Of a DNA stretch of 5,335 nucleotides, positions 1 to 5,183 are shown one piece after another (the stretch's first letter is position 1; each line of letters opens with the position of its first letter). This DNA comes from Clostridia bacterium (lineage in GTDB: Bacteria; Bacillota; Clostridia; Oscillospirales; CAG-272): assembly GCA_017455945.1 (NCBI GenBank), contig JAFTLM010000319.1, forward strand, positions 1 to 5,335. Reading direction: 5' to 3'. The position numbers and the translations under genes were made by a program. The notes beneath the pieces were generated by a model. That model did no database searches. It was not told the DNA's origin and saw only the letters and a list, made by a program, of their open reading frames with translations.

Positions 1-57
1 TAACATCTTTTTGATTTGTGGCAATAGTTCTTTTGTGTGTTGATATTTCCTTGGCAT
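1..57 (-). CDS. Partial transposase-like ORF (5' end only, probably IS3-family OrfA)
   Basis: An ATG at 57 opens a frame that runs without a stop to the window edge and encodes MPRKYQHTKELLPQIKKML. It has a strong ribosome binding site (AAGGGGG at 71-65, 7 nt before the ATG), so it is a real translation start. The basic MxRKYxHxK start followed by an amphipathic stretch resembles the beginning of the helix-turn-helix OrfA proteins of Firmicutes IS3-family elements; that resemblance is from memory and covers only 19 residues. The upstream hairpin and possible terminal repeat support a mobile element. The rest of the gene, and any frameshifted OrfB, lies outside the window. It could instead be another small DNA-binding protein. 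Confidence 0.5.
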   Translation of the reverse strand, partial: MPRKYQHTKELLPQIKKML

Positions 58-64
58 ACAGTTA

Positions 65-105
65 CCCCCTTGATATGGTATCTTTATTCTACCACATCAA
101 GGGGG
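65..105 (-). promoter_or_regulatory. Long hairpin that buries the transposase ribosome binding site
   Basis: Arms 65-80 and 90-105 (CCCCCTTGATATGGTA and TACCACATCAAGGGGG) form a 16-bp stem with a 9-nt loop. The single mismatch in DNA (75 versus 95) becomes a G-U pair only in the minus-strand transcript, suggesting that this strand is the functional RNA. The AAGGGGG ribosome binding site of the ORF starting at 57 forms the base of the 3' arm. Transcripts entering from outside would therefore hide the site, a control known for several IS transposases (for example IS10). On the plus strand the same hairpin is followed by CTTTTGTCT and could act as a weak terminator. Confidence 0.6.
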
Positions 106-117
106 CTTTTGTCTATT

Positions 118-134
118 GTCCGTTTTTAACGGAC
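118..134. repeat. Perfect 7-bp inverted repeat (GTCCGTT, 3-nt loop, AACGGAC)
   Basis: Arms 118-124 and 128-134 are perfectly complementary around TTT. It lies just inside the presumed IS end, so it may be part of the terminal repeat recognised by the transposase or a small hairpin. The function is inferred from position only. Confidence 0.5.
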
Positions 135-245
135 TTGTTCATACACAAGGGAGCCTTTTGTTTGTGCGGGCTTTTCGCATAGCAAATAACCGTAATTTTG
201 TCGTAGTTAATACAGACGAAGCAGTGCATTTGTGTCCGCAAATAC

Positions 246-283
246 AAAATATGGCATATCTCTTTTGAGATATACCATATTTT
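246..283 (-). terminator. Rho-independent-type terminator for secG (possibly bidirectional)
   Basis: Arms 246-262 and 267-283 form a 17-bp stem with a TTTT/AAAA loop. The one DNA mismatch (255 versus 274) is a G-U pair in the minus-strand RNA. On the minus strand the stem ends in a T run (ATATTTTGTATTT), about 65 nt after the secG stop. On the plus strand the stem is also followed by T residues, so it may stop transcription in both directions, insulating secG from the IS-like element. Confidence 0.65.
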
Positions 284-347
284 TGAAAAACTATCCTTCA
301 GGGTACGCCCCAAAGAATCGGCTTTTTATTTTAATTTCACCCAATAA

Positions 348-731
348 TTACTCTGCGGCAGGTTCGTCTGTCTCGGCGGGTTCGTCTGTCTCGGCGGGCT
401 CGTCTGTCTCGGCGGGCTCGTCTGTATCAACAGGCGCCTCTGTAACAGTGGGATCACTGTGGTCGTGGTCGTGGTCGTGCTCTTCTACGGGACCGTTGAG
501 GGTGATAACGTACATAACGATTACCACAACGATGAACACGATAGACACAGCGGTTGTAAGCTTGGGAAGGATTTTACCAGCCTTAGAGCCCTTGCCCTGA
601 CCGAAGAAATTATCGGCACCGCCTGCGATAGCACCCGAAAGACGCTTGTCCTTGCTCTCCTGGCAAAGAACGCAAACAACGAGAACAACTGCCATTATAA
701 GCAACAAAATACCAAGTACTGTTTCCAACAT
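348..731 (-). CDS. secG: Preprotein translocase subunit SecG with a His-Asp and TDEPAE-repeat C-terminal tail
   Basis: A 127-residue membrane protein and small subunit of the SecYEG protein-export channel. Residues 4-23 and 59-78 are hydrophobic helices. The loop between them has the SecG signature: a QESKDKRLSGAIAGG stretch followed by DNFFGQGKGSK. By known SecG topology the loop is cytoplasmic and both termini are outside. Ordinary SecG proteins are about 70-80 residues; here residues 81-127 are extra, with an HDHDHDH run (85-91) and then four tandem TDEPA[EA] units (103-126), an acidic proline-containing tail. The start is the ATG at 731, because GGAGG (744-740) lies 8 nt before it; a TTG in frame at 746 overlaps that site and is unlikely to be used. 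The gene is monocistronic here, with its own promoter and terminator. In many Clostridia secG precedes rnr and smpB, but neither is visible here. SecG identity is secure; the tail's function is unknown. Confidence 0.93.
   Translation of the reverse strand: MLETVLGILLLIMAVVLVVCVLCQESKDKRLSGAIAGGADNFFGQGKGSKAGKILPKLTTAVSIVFIVVVIVMYVITLNGPVEEHDHDHDHSDPTVTEAPVDTDEPAETDEPAETDEPAETDEPAAE
363..434 (-). repeat. Tandem 18-bp repeat inside secG (four units)
   Basis: Four head-to-tail 18-bp units (363-380, 381-398, 399-416, 417-434) encode the acidic TDEPAE repeats of the SecG tail. The first two are identical, the third differs at one base, and the fourth is diverged in its second half. Near-identity at DNA level suggests recent slippage expansion, so the copy number may vary between strains. 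Confidence 0.9.
461..478 (-). repeat. 6-bp tandem repeat encoding the His-Asp run of SecG
   Basis: Three exact GGTCGT units (plus strand) encode the alternating Asp-His residues of the HDHDHDH run at residues 85-91. The array is short and in frame, so copy changes would lengthen or shorten the His-Asp run without a frameshift. Confidence 0.8.
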
Positions 732-739
732 AATTATAG

Positions 740-744
740 CCTCC
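740..744 (-). promoter_or_regulatory. Ribosome binding site that fixes the secG start
   Basis: GGAGG on the minus strand lies 8 nt before the ATG at 731. It overlaps the codons that would follow the upstream TTG at 746, ruling against that longer start. Confidence 0.85.
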
Positions 745-794
745 AAATCTTAATCATTTAGGCGCGACAGCGCATTTTATCAATATACCTTGTG

Positions 795-823
795 ATTATA
801 TCACATTCCTTCGAAAAAATCAA
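795..823 (-). promoter_or_regulatory. Sigma-A-type promoter of secG with extended -10
   Basis: On the minus strand, TTGATT (823-818) and a perfect TATAAT (800-795) are separated by 17 bp, with TGA immediately before the -10 (extended -10 element). Transcription would start near 788, giving a leader of about 57 nt before the secG ATG. A TTTTGCAAAA palindrome lies 4 bp upstream of the -35. Confidence 0.75.
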
Positions 824-826
824 GTC

Positions 827-911
827 CTTTTGCAAAAATATTTTGCCTCCTCTGAAAAAATATTGAAATAATGCAGGAAAGTGCGTTTTTCCGCTTTACT
901 TTTGCAAAAAT
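827..911. promoter_or_regulatory. Pair of CTTTTGCAAAAAT direct repeats, possible operator sites
   Basis: The same 13-mer occurs at 827-839 and 899-911, each holding the perfect 10-bp palindrome TTTTGCAAAA (828-837 and 900-909), 72 bp apart. The first sits just upstream of the secG -35 box, and a following TTTTGC (841-846) makes a second inverted pairing. The second sits between the -35 and -10 of the rightward promoter, where a bound protein would block RNA polymerase. They could be binding sites of one regulator, but A/T-rich palindromes can arise by chance in such DNA. Confidence 0.35.
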
Positions 912-923
912 TTGTGATAGAAT
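895..923 (+). promoter_or_regulatory. Promoter of the HD hydrolase-uridine phosphorylase operon
   Basis: TTTACT (895-900) and TAGAAT (918-923) have 17-bp spacing, with TGA directly before the -10 (extended -10). The predicted start near 930 gives a leader of about 24 nt before the ATG at 954, and only about 6 nt before the alternative ATG at 936. The promoter diverges from that of secG. Confidence 0.65.
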
Positions 924-938
924 AAACACAGAAATATG

Positions 939-944
939 AAAGGA
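939..944 (+). promoter_or_regulatory. Ribosome binding site that fixes the HD-protein start
   Basis: AAAGGA lies 9 nt before the ATG at 954 and directly overlaps the codons after the ATG at 936. The earlier ATG has no such site upstream, so 954 is the better start. Confidence 0.7.
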
Positions 945-953
945 TTCGAAGCA

Positions 954-1550
954 ATGCCCGAAAACAACGCAAAAGAAAGATTTATTGAGATCTACAAAAG
1001 CAAAATCACACGTGAAGGAGCCGACAAGCTGCTTGAATACCTCACTTCACCAAGCTGTGACTTTTTCACCGCACCCGCCAGCACCCGTTATCACGGCAAT
1101 TACCCCGGCGGACTTTGCGAGCACAGCCTTAACGTGTACGACTGCCTCTGCGACTACCTGTCGCGTCCCAGAGTGAAGGAGGAATACGGCATAGAATACA
1201 GCGAGGAAAGCATAGCCATAGTCTCACTCCTCCACGACGTATGCAAGATAAATTTCTACGTGGAAGGCACCAAAAACGTCAAGGAAAACAACGTCTGGAA
1301 AACGGTTCCCTTCTACACCATCGACGACAAGCTCCCCTACGGACACGGCGAAAAATCCGTGTACATCGTTTCGGGATATATGCGTCTCTCCCGTGACGAG
1401 GCATTCGCTATCAGATATCATATGGGCTTCACCGACGTTGGTCCCGACCAGAAAAACAACGTGGGAAAGGCGTTTGAGATGTTCCCGCTGGCGTTCGCCC
1501 TCCACACGGCAGACGCGGAAGCGGCGTATTTCGTAGAGTCGAAGAAGTAA
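954..1550 (+). CDS. HD-domain metal-dependent phosphohydrolase (198 aa)
   Basis: A soluble cytoplasmic protein of the HD superfamily, whose members use one or two metal ions to hydrolyse phosphate esters, often of nucleotides. The metal-ligand series is visible in order: H57 in GGLCEHSLNV, the H94-D95 doublet in LLHDVCKINFY, H131 in PYGHGEKS, H156 in IRYHMG and D187 in HTADAEA. The HD doublet followed by Lys three residues on is typical. No signal peptide, membrane helix or extra domain is seen; the HD fold fills almost the whole protein. The start at 954 is chosen over the in-frame ATG at 936 (which would add six residues) because only 954 has a well-placed ribosome binding site. It is the first gene of an apparent operon, with uridine phosphorylase 21 bp downstream, so a nucleotidase or nucleotide-phosphohydrolase role feeding salvage is plausible but inferred. 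The substrate cannot be read from the sequence. Confidence 0.85.
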   Translation: MPENNAKERFIEIYKSKITREGADKLLEYLTSPSCDFFTAPASTRYHGNYPGGLCEHSLNVYDCLCDYLSRPRVKEEYGIEYSEESIAIVSLLHDVCKINFYVEGTKNVKENNVWKTVPFYTIDDKLPYGHGEKSVYIVSGYMRLSRDEAFAIRYHMGFTDVGPDQKNNVGKAFEMFPLAFALHTADAEAAYFVESKK

Positions 1551-1571
1551 TATCTATAAAAGGAGAAAGCC

Positions 1572-2327
1572 ATGCTCGACACACAGAACAAGCAATATCA
1601 CATAGCAGTCGCTCCCGGTGAAGTGAGAGAGTTCTGCATACTCCCAGGCGACCCCGGCAGATGCAGGAAAATAGCCGAGCTTTTAGACGACCCCGAATAT
1701 ATATCCACAAACCGAGAGTTTGAGATATGGAACGGCAGACTGGGCAACAAAAAAGTCACCGTCTGCTCTACGGGCATAGGCGGTCCCTCGACAGCCATCG
1801 CCGTAGAGGAGCTGGTTGCCTGCGGTGCCAAAACGCTTATCCGCGTGGGTACCTGCGGAGGAATTGCCCTTGACGTCAAGTGCGGCGACGTGGTAATTGC
1901 CTCGGGTGCGGTCCGTCAGGACGGCACCAGCCGGGAGTACGCCCCCGCGGAGTTCCCCGCCGTTCCCGATATGTACACAACCGCGGCAATGTTCGGCGCG
2001 GCAAAATCTCTGGGCTACAACGTCCACGTAGGCGTGGTGCAGAGCAAGGACTCGTTTTACGGTCAGCACTCGCCAAAGAGAATGCCCACCGCGGGAGAAC
2101 TGCTTGAAAAGTGGGAGGCGTGGAAACGCCTGGGCGTTCTGGCAAGCGAAATGGAGGCGGCAACCCTCTTTGTGGTGGGTGCGGCACTGGGCGTAAAGAC
2201 AGCCGCCTGCTTCCACGTTGTCTGGAATCAGGAAAGAGCCGACGCGGGGCTTGACACCGCCGCCGACGAGGACCACGACACAGAAAAAGCAATCAAGGTG
2301 GCAATTGAGGCGATAAAGTTACTGTAA
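1572..2327 (+). CDS. udp: Uridine phosphorylase (nucleoside phosphorylase family)
   Basis: A 251-residue cytoplasmic enzyme of the PNP/UDP family, predicted to convert uridine and phosphate into uracil and ribose 1-phosphate in pyrimidine salvage. Family motifs appear in order: GDPGR (26-30, phosphate binding), STGIGGPS (66-73), RVGTCGG (91-97, phosphate-binding Arg91), QDGTSREYAP (116-125, seen in uridine-type members), KDSFYGQ (159-165, where a Gln contacts uracil in E. coli Udp) and EMEAATLF (193-200, ribose-binding Met/Glu). Length matches E. coli Udp (about 253). The region after FYGQ reads HSPKRMP rather than the ERYD of the E. coli enzyme, which seems to be a different subgroup, so activity on other nucleosides is possible. 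AAAAGGAG (1558-1565) lies 6 nt before the ATG. The short gap to the HD hydrolase and the absence of a promoter or terminator between them indicate co-transcription. Confidence 0.9.
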   Translation: MLDTQNKQYHIAVAPGEVREFCILPGDPGRCRKIAELLDDPEYISTNREFEIWNGRLGNKKVTVCSTGIGGPSTAIAVEELVACGAKTLIRVGTCGGIALDVKCGDVVIASGAVRQDGTSREYAPAEFPAVPDMYTTAAMFGAAKSLGYNVHVGVVQSKDSFYGQHSPKRMPTAGELLEKWEAWKRLGVLASEMEAATLFVVGAALGVKTAACFHVVWNQERADAGLDTAADEDHDTEKAIKVAIEAIKLL

Positions 2328-2530
2328 GAAACGAGGGGAACGAAGGAGAGGCGTGTTCTTTTTTGAAAAAAAGAACCAAAAAACTTTTTTGGAAAATGTT
2401 TTTTAACAGAGGCACCCAACCATATGACAAATCCCTTAATAAAAGTTTTTTGCGGAGCTTTTTTACAAAAAAGCGACCGCTTTCCCCAATCAAAAATTAA
2501 ATTTAAAATTCACATACAAGGAGAACAAGA
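2328..2530. repeat. Gene-free spacer with a cluster of A/T-rich perfect inverted repeats
   Basis: Three perfect inverted repeats lie within 120 bp. GTTCTTTTTT (2355-2364) pairs with AAAAAAGAAC (2367-2376). CCAAAAAA (2376-2383) pairs with TTTTTTGG (2385-2392). GCTTTTTT (2457-2464) pairs with AAAAAAGC (2467-2474). AAAACTTTTTT-like and AAAAGTTTTTT words recur across the spacer and could pair over longer distance. Some of these hairpins probably end transcription of the udp operon, although a classic GC stem with trailing T run is missing. The patterned structure could also mark a dispersed intergenic repeat. No clear promoter for the next gene was found; its ribosome binding site is at 2518-2523. 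Confidence 0.5.
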
Positions 2531-3415
2531 ATGATTTACACAATTGAAAACGAACAGCTTAAGGTTGAAATTGCCGACAGAGGCGCGGAGCTTATGTCGG
2601 TCATCGGCAAGAAAACGGGACACGAGTACCTCTGGCAGGGCGACGCTACCTACTGGGCAAGCCGTGCTTCTATCCTCTTTCCCATCTGCGGAAGACTTAC
2701 CGACGGCAAATACACATACAAGGGCAAAACCTACGAAATGGTGCTTCACGGCTTCTCCAAGCTGGCTACCCACAAGGTTATCGCCCAGACCAAGGAGTCT
2801 GTAACCTTCGAGCTTAAGGCAGACGAGGAAAGCAAGAAAATCTACCCCTTCGACTTCATTTTCAGAATGAAATACACTCTTGACGGTGCCACAATCAAGA
2901 ACGAGTTCACCGTTATCAACGACAAGGAAGAGGACCTTCCCTTCTCGGTAGGCGGACACCCCGGCTTCAACATTCCCTTCGTTGACGGCGAGGCGTTTGA
3001 GGATTACTACCTTGAGTTCGCCAACGCCGTTCCCTGCAAGCGTCTCGTTATGTCGCCCACCTGCTACTACACGGGCGAAAACGAAGACTTCACACTCAAG
3101 GACGGCAAGATTATCGAGCTTCGCCACGACCTCTTTGTCAACGACGCGATTTTCCTCACCGGCACAGACCGCGAAATTTCGCTGAAGTCCAAGAAGAACG
3201 ACCGTGCCGTAACCGTTAAGTTCTCTGACAAAATGGTTAACCTGGGCATCTGGCAGAAGCCAAACACAGACGCGCCCTACGTCTGCATAGAGCCCTGGAG
3301 CGGTGTTCCCGCATACGACGGAAAGGTGGACGATTTTGCCACCAAGAATCTTTTCACACACCTCAAAGCAGGCGAAACCTACACCAACGATTTCACAATC
3401 ACGATAACCGAATAA
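2531..3415 (+). CDS. Aldose 1-epimerase family protein (LacX-like mutarotase)
   Basis: A 294-residue cytoplasmic protein of the galactose mutarotase-like beta-sandwich superfamily, whose members interconvert alpha and beta anomers of sugars or sugar phosphates. Visible family features are the GAEL segment near residue 18, an RxxxLFPxxGR segment (45-55), HGF (73-75, probable catalytic or substrate-binding His), YPFDF (105-109), GGHPGF (141-146, second conserved His) and IEPW (253-256), where E254 is the likely catalytic base. Length matches LacX-type proteins (about 290-300), which are smaller than classical GalM. AAGGAG (2518-2523) is placed 7 nt before the ATG. Codon use is rich in C-ending codons (GAC, AAC, TTC), like the two upstream genes. 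It appears monocistronic, with a strong terminator directly after it. The exact sugar substrate cannot be told; members of this family sit near varied sugar-use genes, and none are present here. Confidence 0.88.
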   Translation: MIYTIENEQLKVEIADRGAELMSVIGKKTGHEYLWQGDATYWASRASILFPICGRLTDGKYTYKGKTYEMVLHGFSKLATHKVIAQTKESVTFELKADEESKKIYPFDFIFRMKYTLDGATIKNEFTVINDKEEDLPFSVGGHPGFNIPFVDGEAFEDYYLEFANAVPCKRLVMSPTCYYTGENEDFTLKDGKIIELRHDLFVNDAIFLTGTDREISLKSKKNDRAVTVKFSDKMVNLGIWQKPNTDAPYVCIEPWSGVPAYDGKVDDFATKNLFTHLKAGETYTNDFTITITE

Positions 3416-3433
3416 TCGCGAAAGCGAAAAAGG

Positions 3434-3471
3434 CAACGAAAAAGACCACCGATTGGTGGTCTTTTTCGTTG
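3434..3471 (+). terminator. Strong terminator after the mutarotase gene (bidirectional)
   Basis: A perfect 17-bp stem (3434-3450 with 3455-3471) encloses a GATT loop, with CTTTTTCG in the 3' arm. It begins 19 bases after the stop codon. The A-run in one arm and T-run in the other mean it can work on both strands, so it may also stop read-through from the converging minus-strand gene. Confidence 0.85.
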
Positions 3472-3497
3472 GGCTCATAGTACAAAATTGCAACTCA

Positions 3498-3522
3498 GAA
3501 ATGGCTCTTTCAAGCCCATTTC
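3498..3522 (-). terminator. Weak hairpin after the MBL-GDPD gene, possible terminator
   Basis: On the minus strand, GAAAT, a bulged G and GGCT pair with AGCC and ATTTC around a TGAAAG loop, 48 nt past the stop codon. Only a poor T run (AATTTTG) follows at a distance, so the strong bidirectional hairpin at 3434-3471 may be the real stop point. Confidence 0.3.
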
Positions 3523-3569
3523 TTCACTTCCTTGGCTCTTTTATATTTGTTCCGCTACAAACAATCTGT

Positions 3570-5012
3570 TTAAAAACCTCTCTCTTTCAAAAGAGCGGAG
3601 AGCTTATCCGGGAAATTAACCGTCATACCGTCAACCCCGGCATCCAAGACGCCCCTCATAATCTCCTCGTTTGAAACGCCCCATACCCTTACGTTAAGTC
3701 CAAGCTTATGCCATTTCGCAACGAGGTCGGGATCTTCTACAACCAGTGCTGCTTTCGGGCAGATTTCACTTATTTTGTCCGCTATCAGCTCTAAGGTATG
3801 CGCCTCGGACACATCAGACGTCAGGTGGCCGAATCGGAACTCCTTACCGTAAGCCGCTGCCCGTTTAAGCTCATCATAATTAAATGATGTGATAACGGTT
3901 TTTTGCGCAAGATCATATTCGCGAAGTATATCAATTATCGCTTCCGCTGTTCCGAGCTGCTTGAGTTCTATTGCAAAGGTAATATCCCTATCAGCAAATT
4001 CGTCTAAAAACTCGCGGAAAGTTGGAATTTTCGCCTTATATTCATCCTTTATTACATCAAAACCAAGAAGTTCATCGTAGGTGTAATCGGTTATGTTGCC
4101 CTTACCGTTTGTCACACGGTCGATGGTATGATCATGGAATAGCACTGCCACACCGTCTTTTGTTATATGAACGTCAGTCTCAATGCCGTTAGCACCTTGC
4201 TCCAAACCTAATCTGAATGAAATCATCGTGTTTTCGGGTCTGTATTGGCTTGCCCCCCTGTGAGCATAATTAACAAAGTCAATTTGTTGGTCCGCTTCTA
4301 TCACTTGATCAAGTTTGTTGATTAACTTATCAAGAAATTTTGAAAACGCCGAGCTATCCAAAAATGGATTCAACTCGCTCTTGCCGATAAGCTCTGCCTT
4401 GCCCTTGGTATCGTTTTGCCAGGAGTGATTTCCTATAAATAAATCGACTCGCTCTCCTTTAAGCCGCTCTATGCTCTTGTAAAACTCGCCTCTGTAAAGA
4501 TAATTTACGCTTTTAGCTCGCATAAATGCCTTTTTAAGTTGATTTGTTCCTGCACCGCCAAAAGTTCCCACTCTGTAAGTTTTTTCGTTTTCCTTGACGT
4601 CGAAGAACAAAGATACGGTGCCTTCTGTGTGTCCCGGAGTATGTAAAGCCTTGATTTCGGTTTTGCCCAGGCGTATCACGTCTCCGTCCTTTATATCAAA
4701 ATCAATTTCAAAATCCTTAATATATTTCTTATCGTTGAAATTGAGATAGGTCTTTGCTCCCGACATTTTAACAATCTCAGCGGTAGCTCCCGAATGATCG
4801 TTGTGTCCGTGGGAATGAATGATAATTTTAACGTCTTTTACGGAAAAACCGAGAGCTTCAATAGATTCTTTTAAAGCCTCGCCATCACCTGGATAGCCCG
4901 TATCTATAAGAATAAGCCCTTCGCTTGTAGCAAGCATATGACACGAAGCACGATAACTACCAACAAAATACAAATTATCAATCATTTTAAAAGGTTTGAT
5001 GTCGGATATCAT
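3570..5012 (-). CDS. Fusion of metallo-beta-lactamase-fold hydrolase and glycerophosphodiester phosphodiesterase (480 aa)
   Basis: A two-domain protein. Residues 1 to about 205 are a metallo-beta-lactamase (MBL) fold: IDTG (36-39), the zinc motif HGHNDH (68-73, preceded by H66), HTPGH with H128, and a final H196 in GNHSW. The bridging Asp common in glyoxalase-type MBLs is not obvious; the region reads VGTFGGAG, closer to B3-type beta-lactamases in ligand pattern. Residues about 245-480 are a complete GDPD barrel: AHRG (250-253), PENT (259-262), the ETD metal pair E278/D280, HDH with H293-D294, IELK with E349, and VWGVSN near the end. GDPD enzymes cleave glycerophosphodiesters into glycerol 3-phosphate and an alcohol. 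A linker of about 40 residues (205-245) joins the domains. No signal peptide or membrane helix is seen, so it is probably cytosolic. The start is the ATG at 5012, 6 nt after AAGGAG (5024-5019); the TTG at 5027 overlaps that site. Codons are more AT-rich than in the plus-strand genes. The domain calls are firm; the joint function is unknown, possibly two steps in lipid or teichoic-acid headgroup breakdown. Confidence 0.9.
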   Translation of the reverse strand: MISDIKPFKMIDNLYFVGSYRASCHMLATSEGLILIDTGYPGDGEALKESIEALGFSVKDVKIIIHSHGHNDHSGATAEIVKMSGAKTYLNFNDKKYIKDFEIDFDIKDGDVIRLGKTEIKALHTPGHTEGTVSLFFDVKENEKTYRVGTFGGAGTNQLKKAFMRAKSVNYLYRGEFYKSIERLKGERVDLFIGNHSWQNDTKGKAELIGKSELNPFLDSSAFSKFLDKLINKLDQVIEADQQIDFVNYAHRGASQYRPENTMISFRLGLEQGANGIETDVHITKDGVAVLFHDHTIDRVTNGKGNITDYTYDELLGFDVIKDEYKAKIPTFREFLDEFADRDITFAIELKQLGTAEAIIDILREYDLAQKTVITSFNYDELKRAAAYGKEFRFGHLTSDVSEAHTLELIADKISEICPKAALVVEDPDLVAKWHKLGLNVRVWGVSNEEIMRGVLDAGVDGMTVNFPDKLSALLKERGF

Positions 5013-5018
5013 AACATT

Positions 5019-5024
5019 CTCCTT
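5019..5024 (-). promoter_or_regulatory. Ribosome binding site that fixes the MBL-GDPD start
   Basis: AAGGAG on the minus strand, 6 nt before the ATG at 5012. A possible TTG start at 5027 would place this site inside the coding region with no other site upstream, so it is rejected. Confidence 0.85.
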
Positions 5025-5154
5025 CAAGTTTTATAAAAATTTAAATCACGGCAAAAACCATTGCCCGATATACAACCATCATAAGCGGAATAAATTTGAC
5101 GTATACCGTTTCAATCTCGTTTTTGCTTTGCATTTATCATCACATTTTTTATAT

Positions 5155-5183
5155 ATTATATCATGAGAGCACCATTTTTTCAA
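5155..5183 (-). promoter_or_regulatory. Sigma-A-type promoter of the MBL-GDPD gene, extended -10
   Basis: On the minus strand, TTGAAA (5183-5178) and a perfect TATAAT (5160-5155) are 17 bp apart, with TGA just before the -10. Transcription would begin near 5148, leaving an untranslated leader of about 135 nt. The leader contains only a short hairpin (GGCAA pairing with TTGCC, about 5053-5068) and no riboswitch that I recognise. Confidence 0.7.

Larger units (their letters stand above)
1..141 (-). mobile_element. Probable left end of an IS3-family-like insertion sequence (truncated by window edge)
   Basis: Read on the minus strand, a TGAAC start at 141-137 is followed by a palindromic stretch (AAGTCCGTT, then AACGGACAA), then a hairpin, then the transposase-like ORF. 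IS3-family ends typically begin with TG, often carry a GGACA-like motif, and lie some 50-100 bp before orfA, so the arrangement fits. The exact end is inferred: the other terminal repeat and the target duplication are outside the window. The element would sit just downstream of secG and its terminator. Confidence 0.4.

Noticed and set aside
144..166. Small hairpin CACAA...TTGTG with an inner AGG/CCT pairing
   Set aside because: The pairing is short and interrupted, with no partner gene needing a terminator there; likely chance.
113..313. 66-codon minus-strand open frame between the IS-like end and secG
   Set aside because: It runs through the secG terminator hairpin and the palindrome at 118-134, has no ribosome binding site and no recognisable domain.
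1683..2276. 197-codon minus-strand open frame opposite uridine phosphorylase
   Set aside because: Shadow frame of a C-ending-codon gene, with no ribosome binding site and no family motif.
2510..3493. 327-codon minus-strand open frame opposite the mutarotase gene
   Set aside because: It is the mirror of a well-supported gene; the opposite protein has all the mutarotase motifs and a ribosome binding site, while this one crosses the terminator stem and has low-complexity Val/Gly-rich content.
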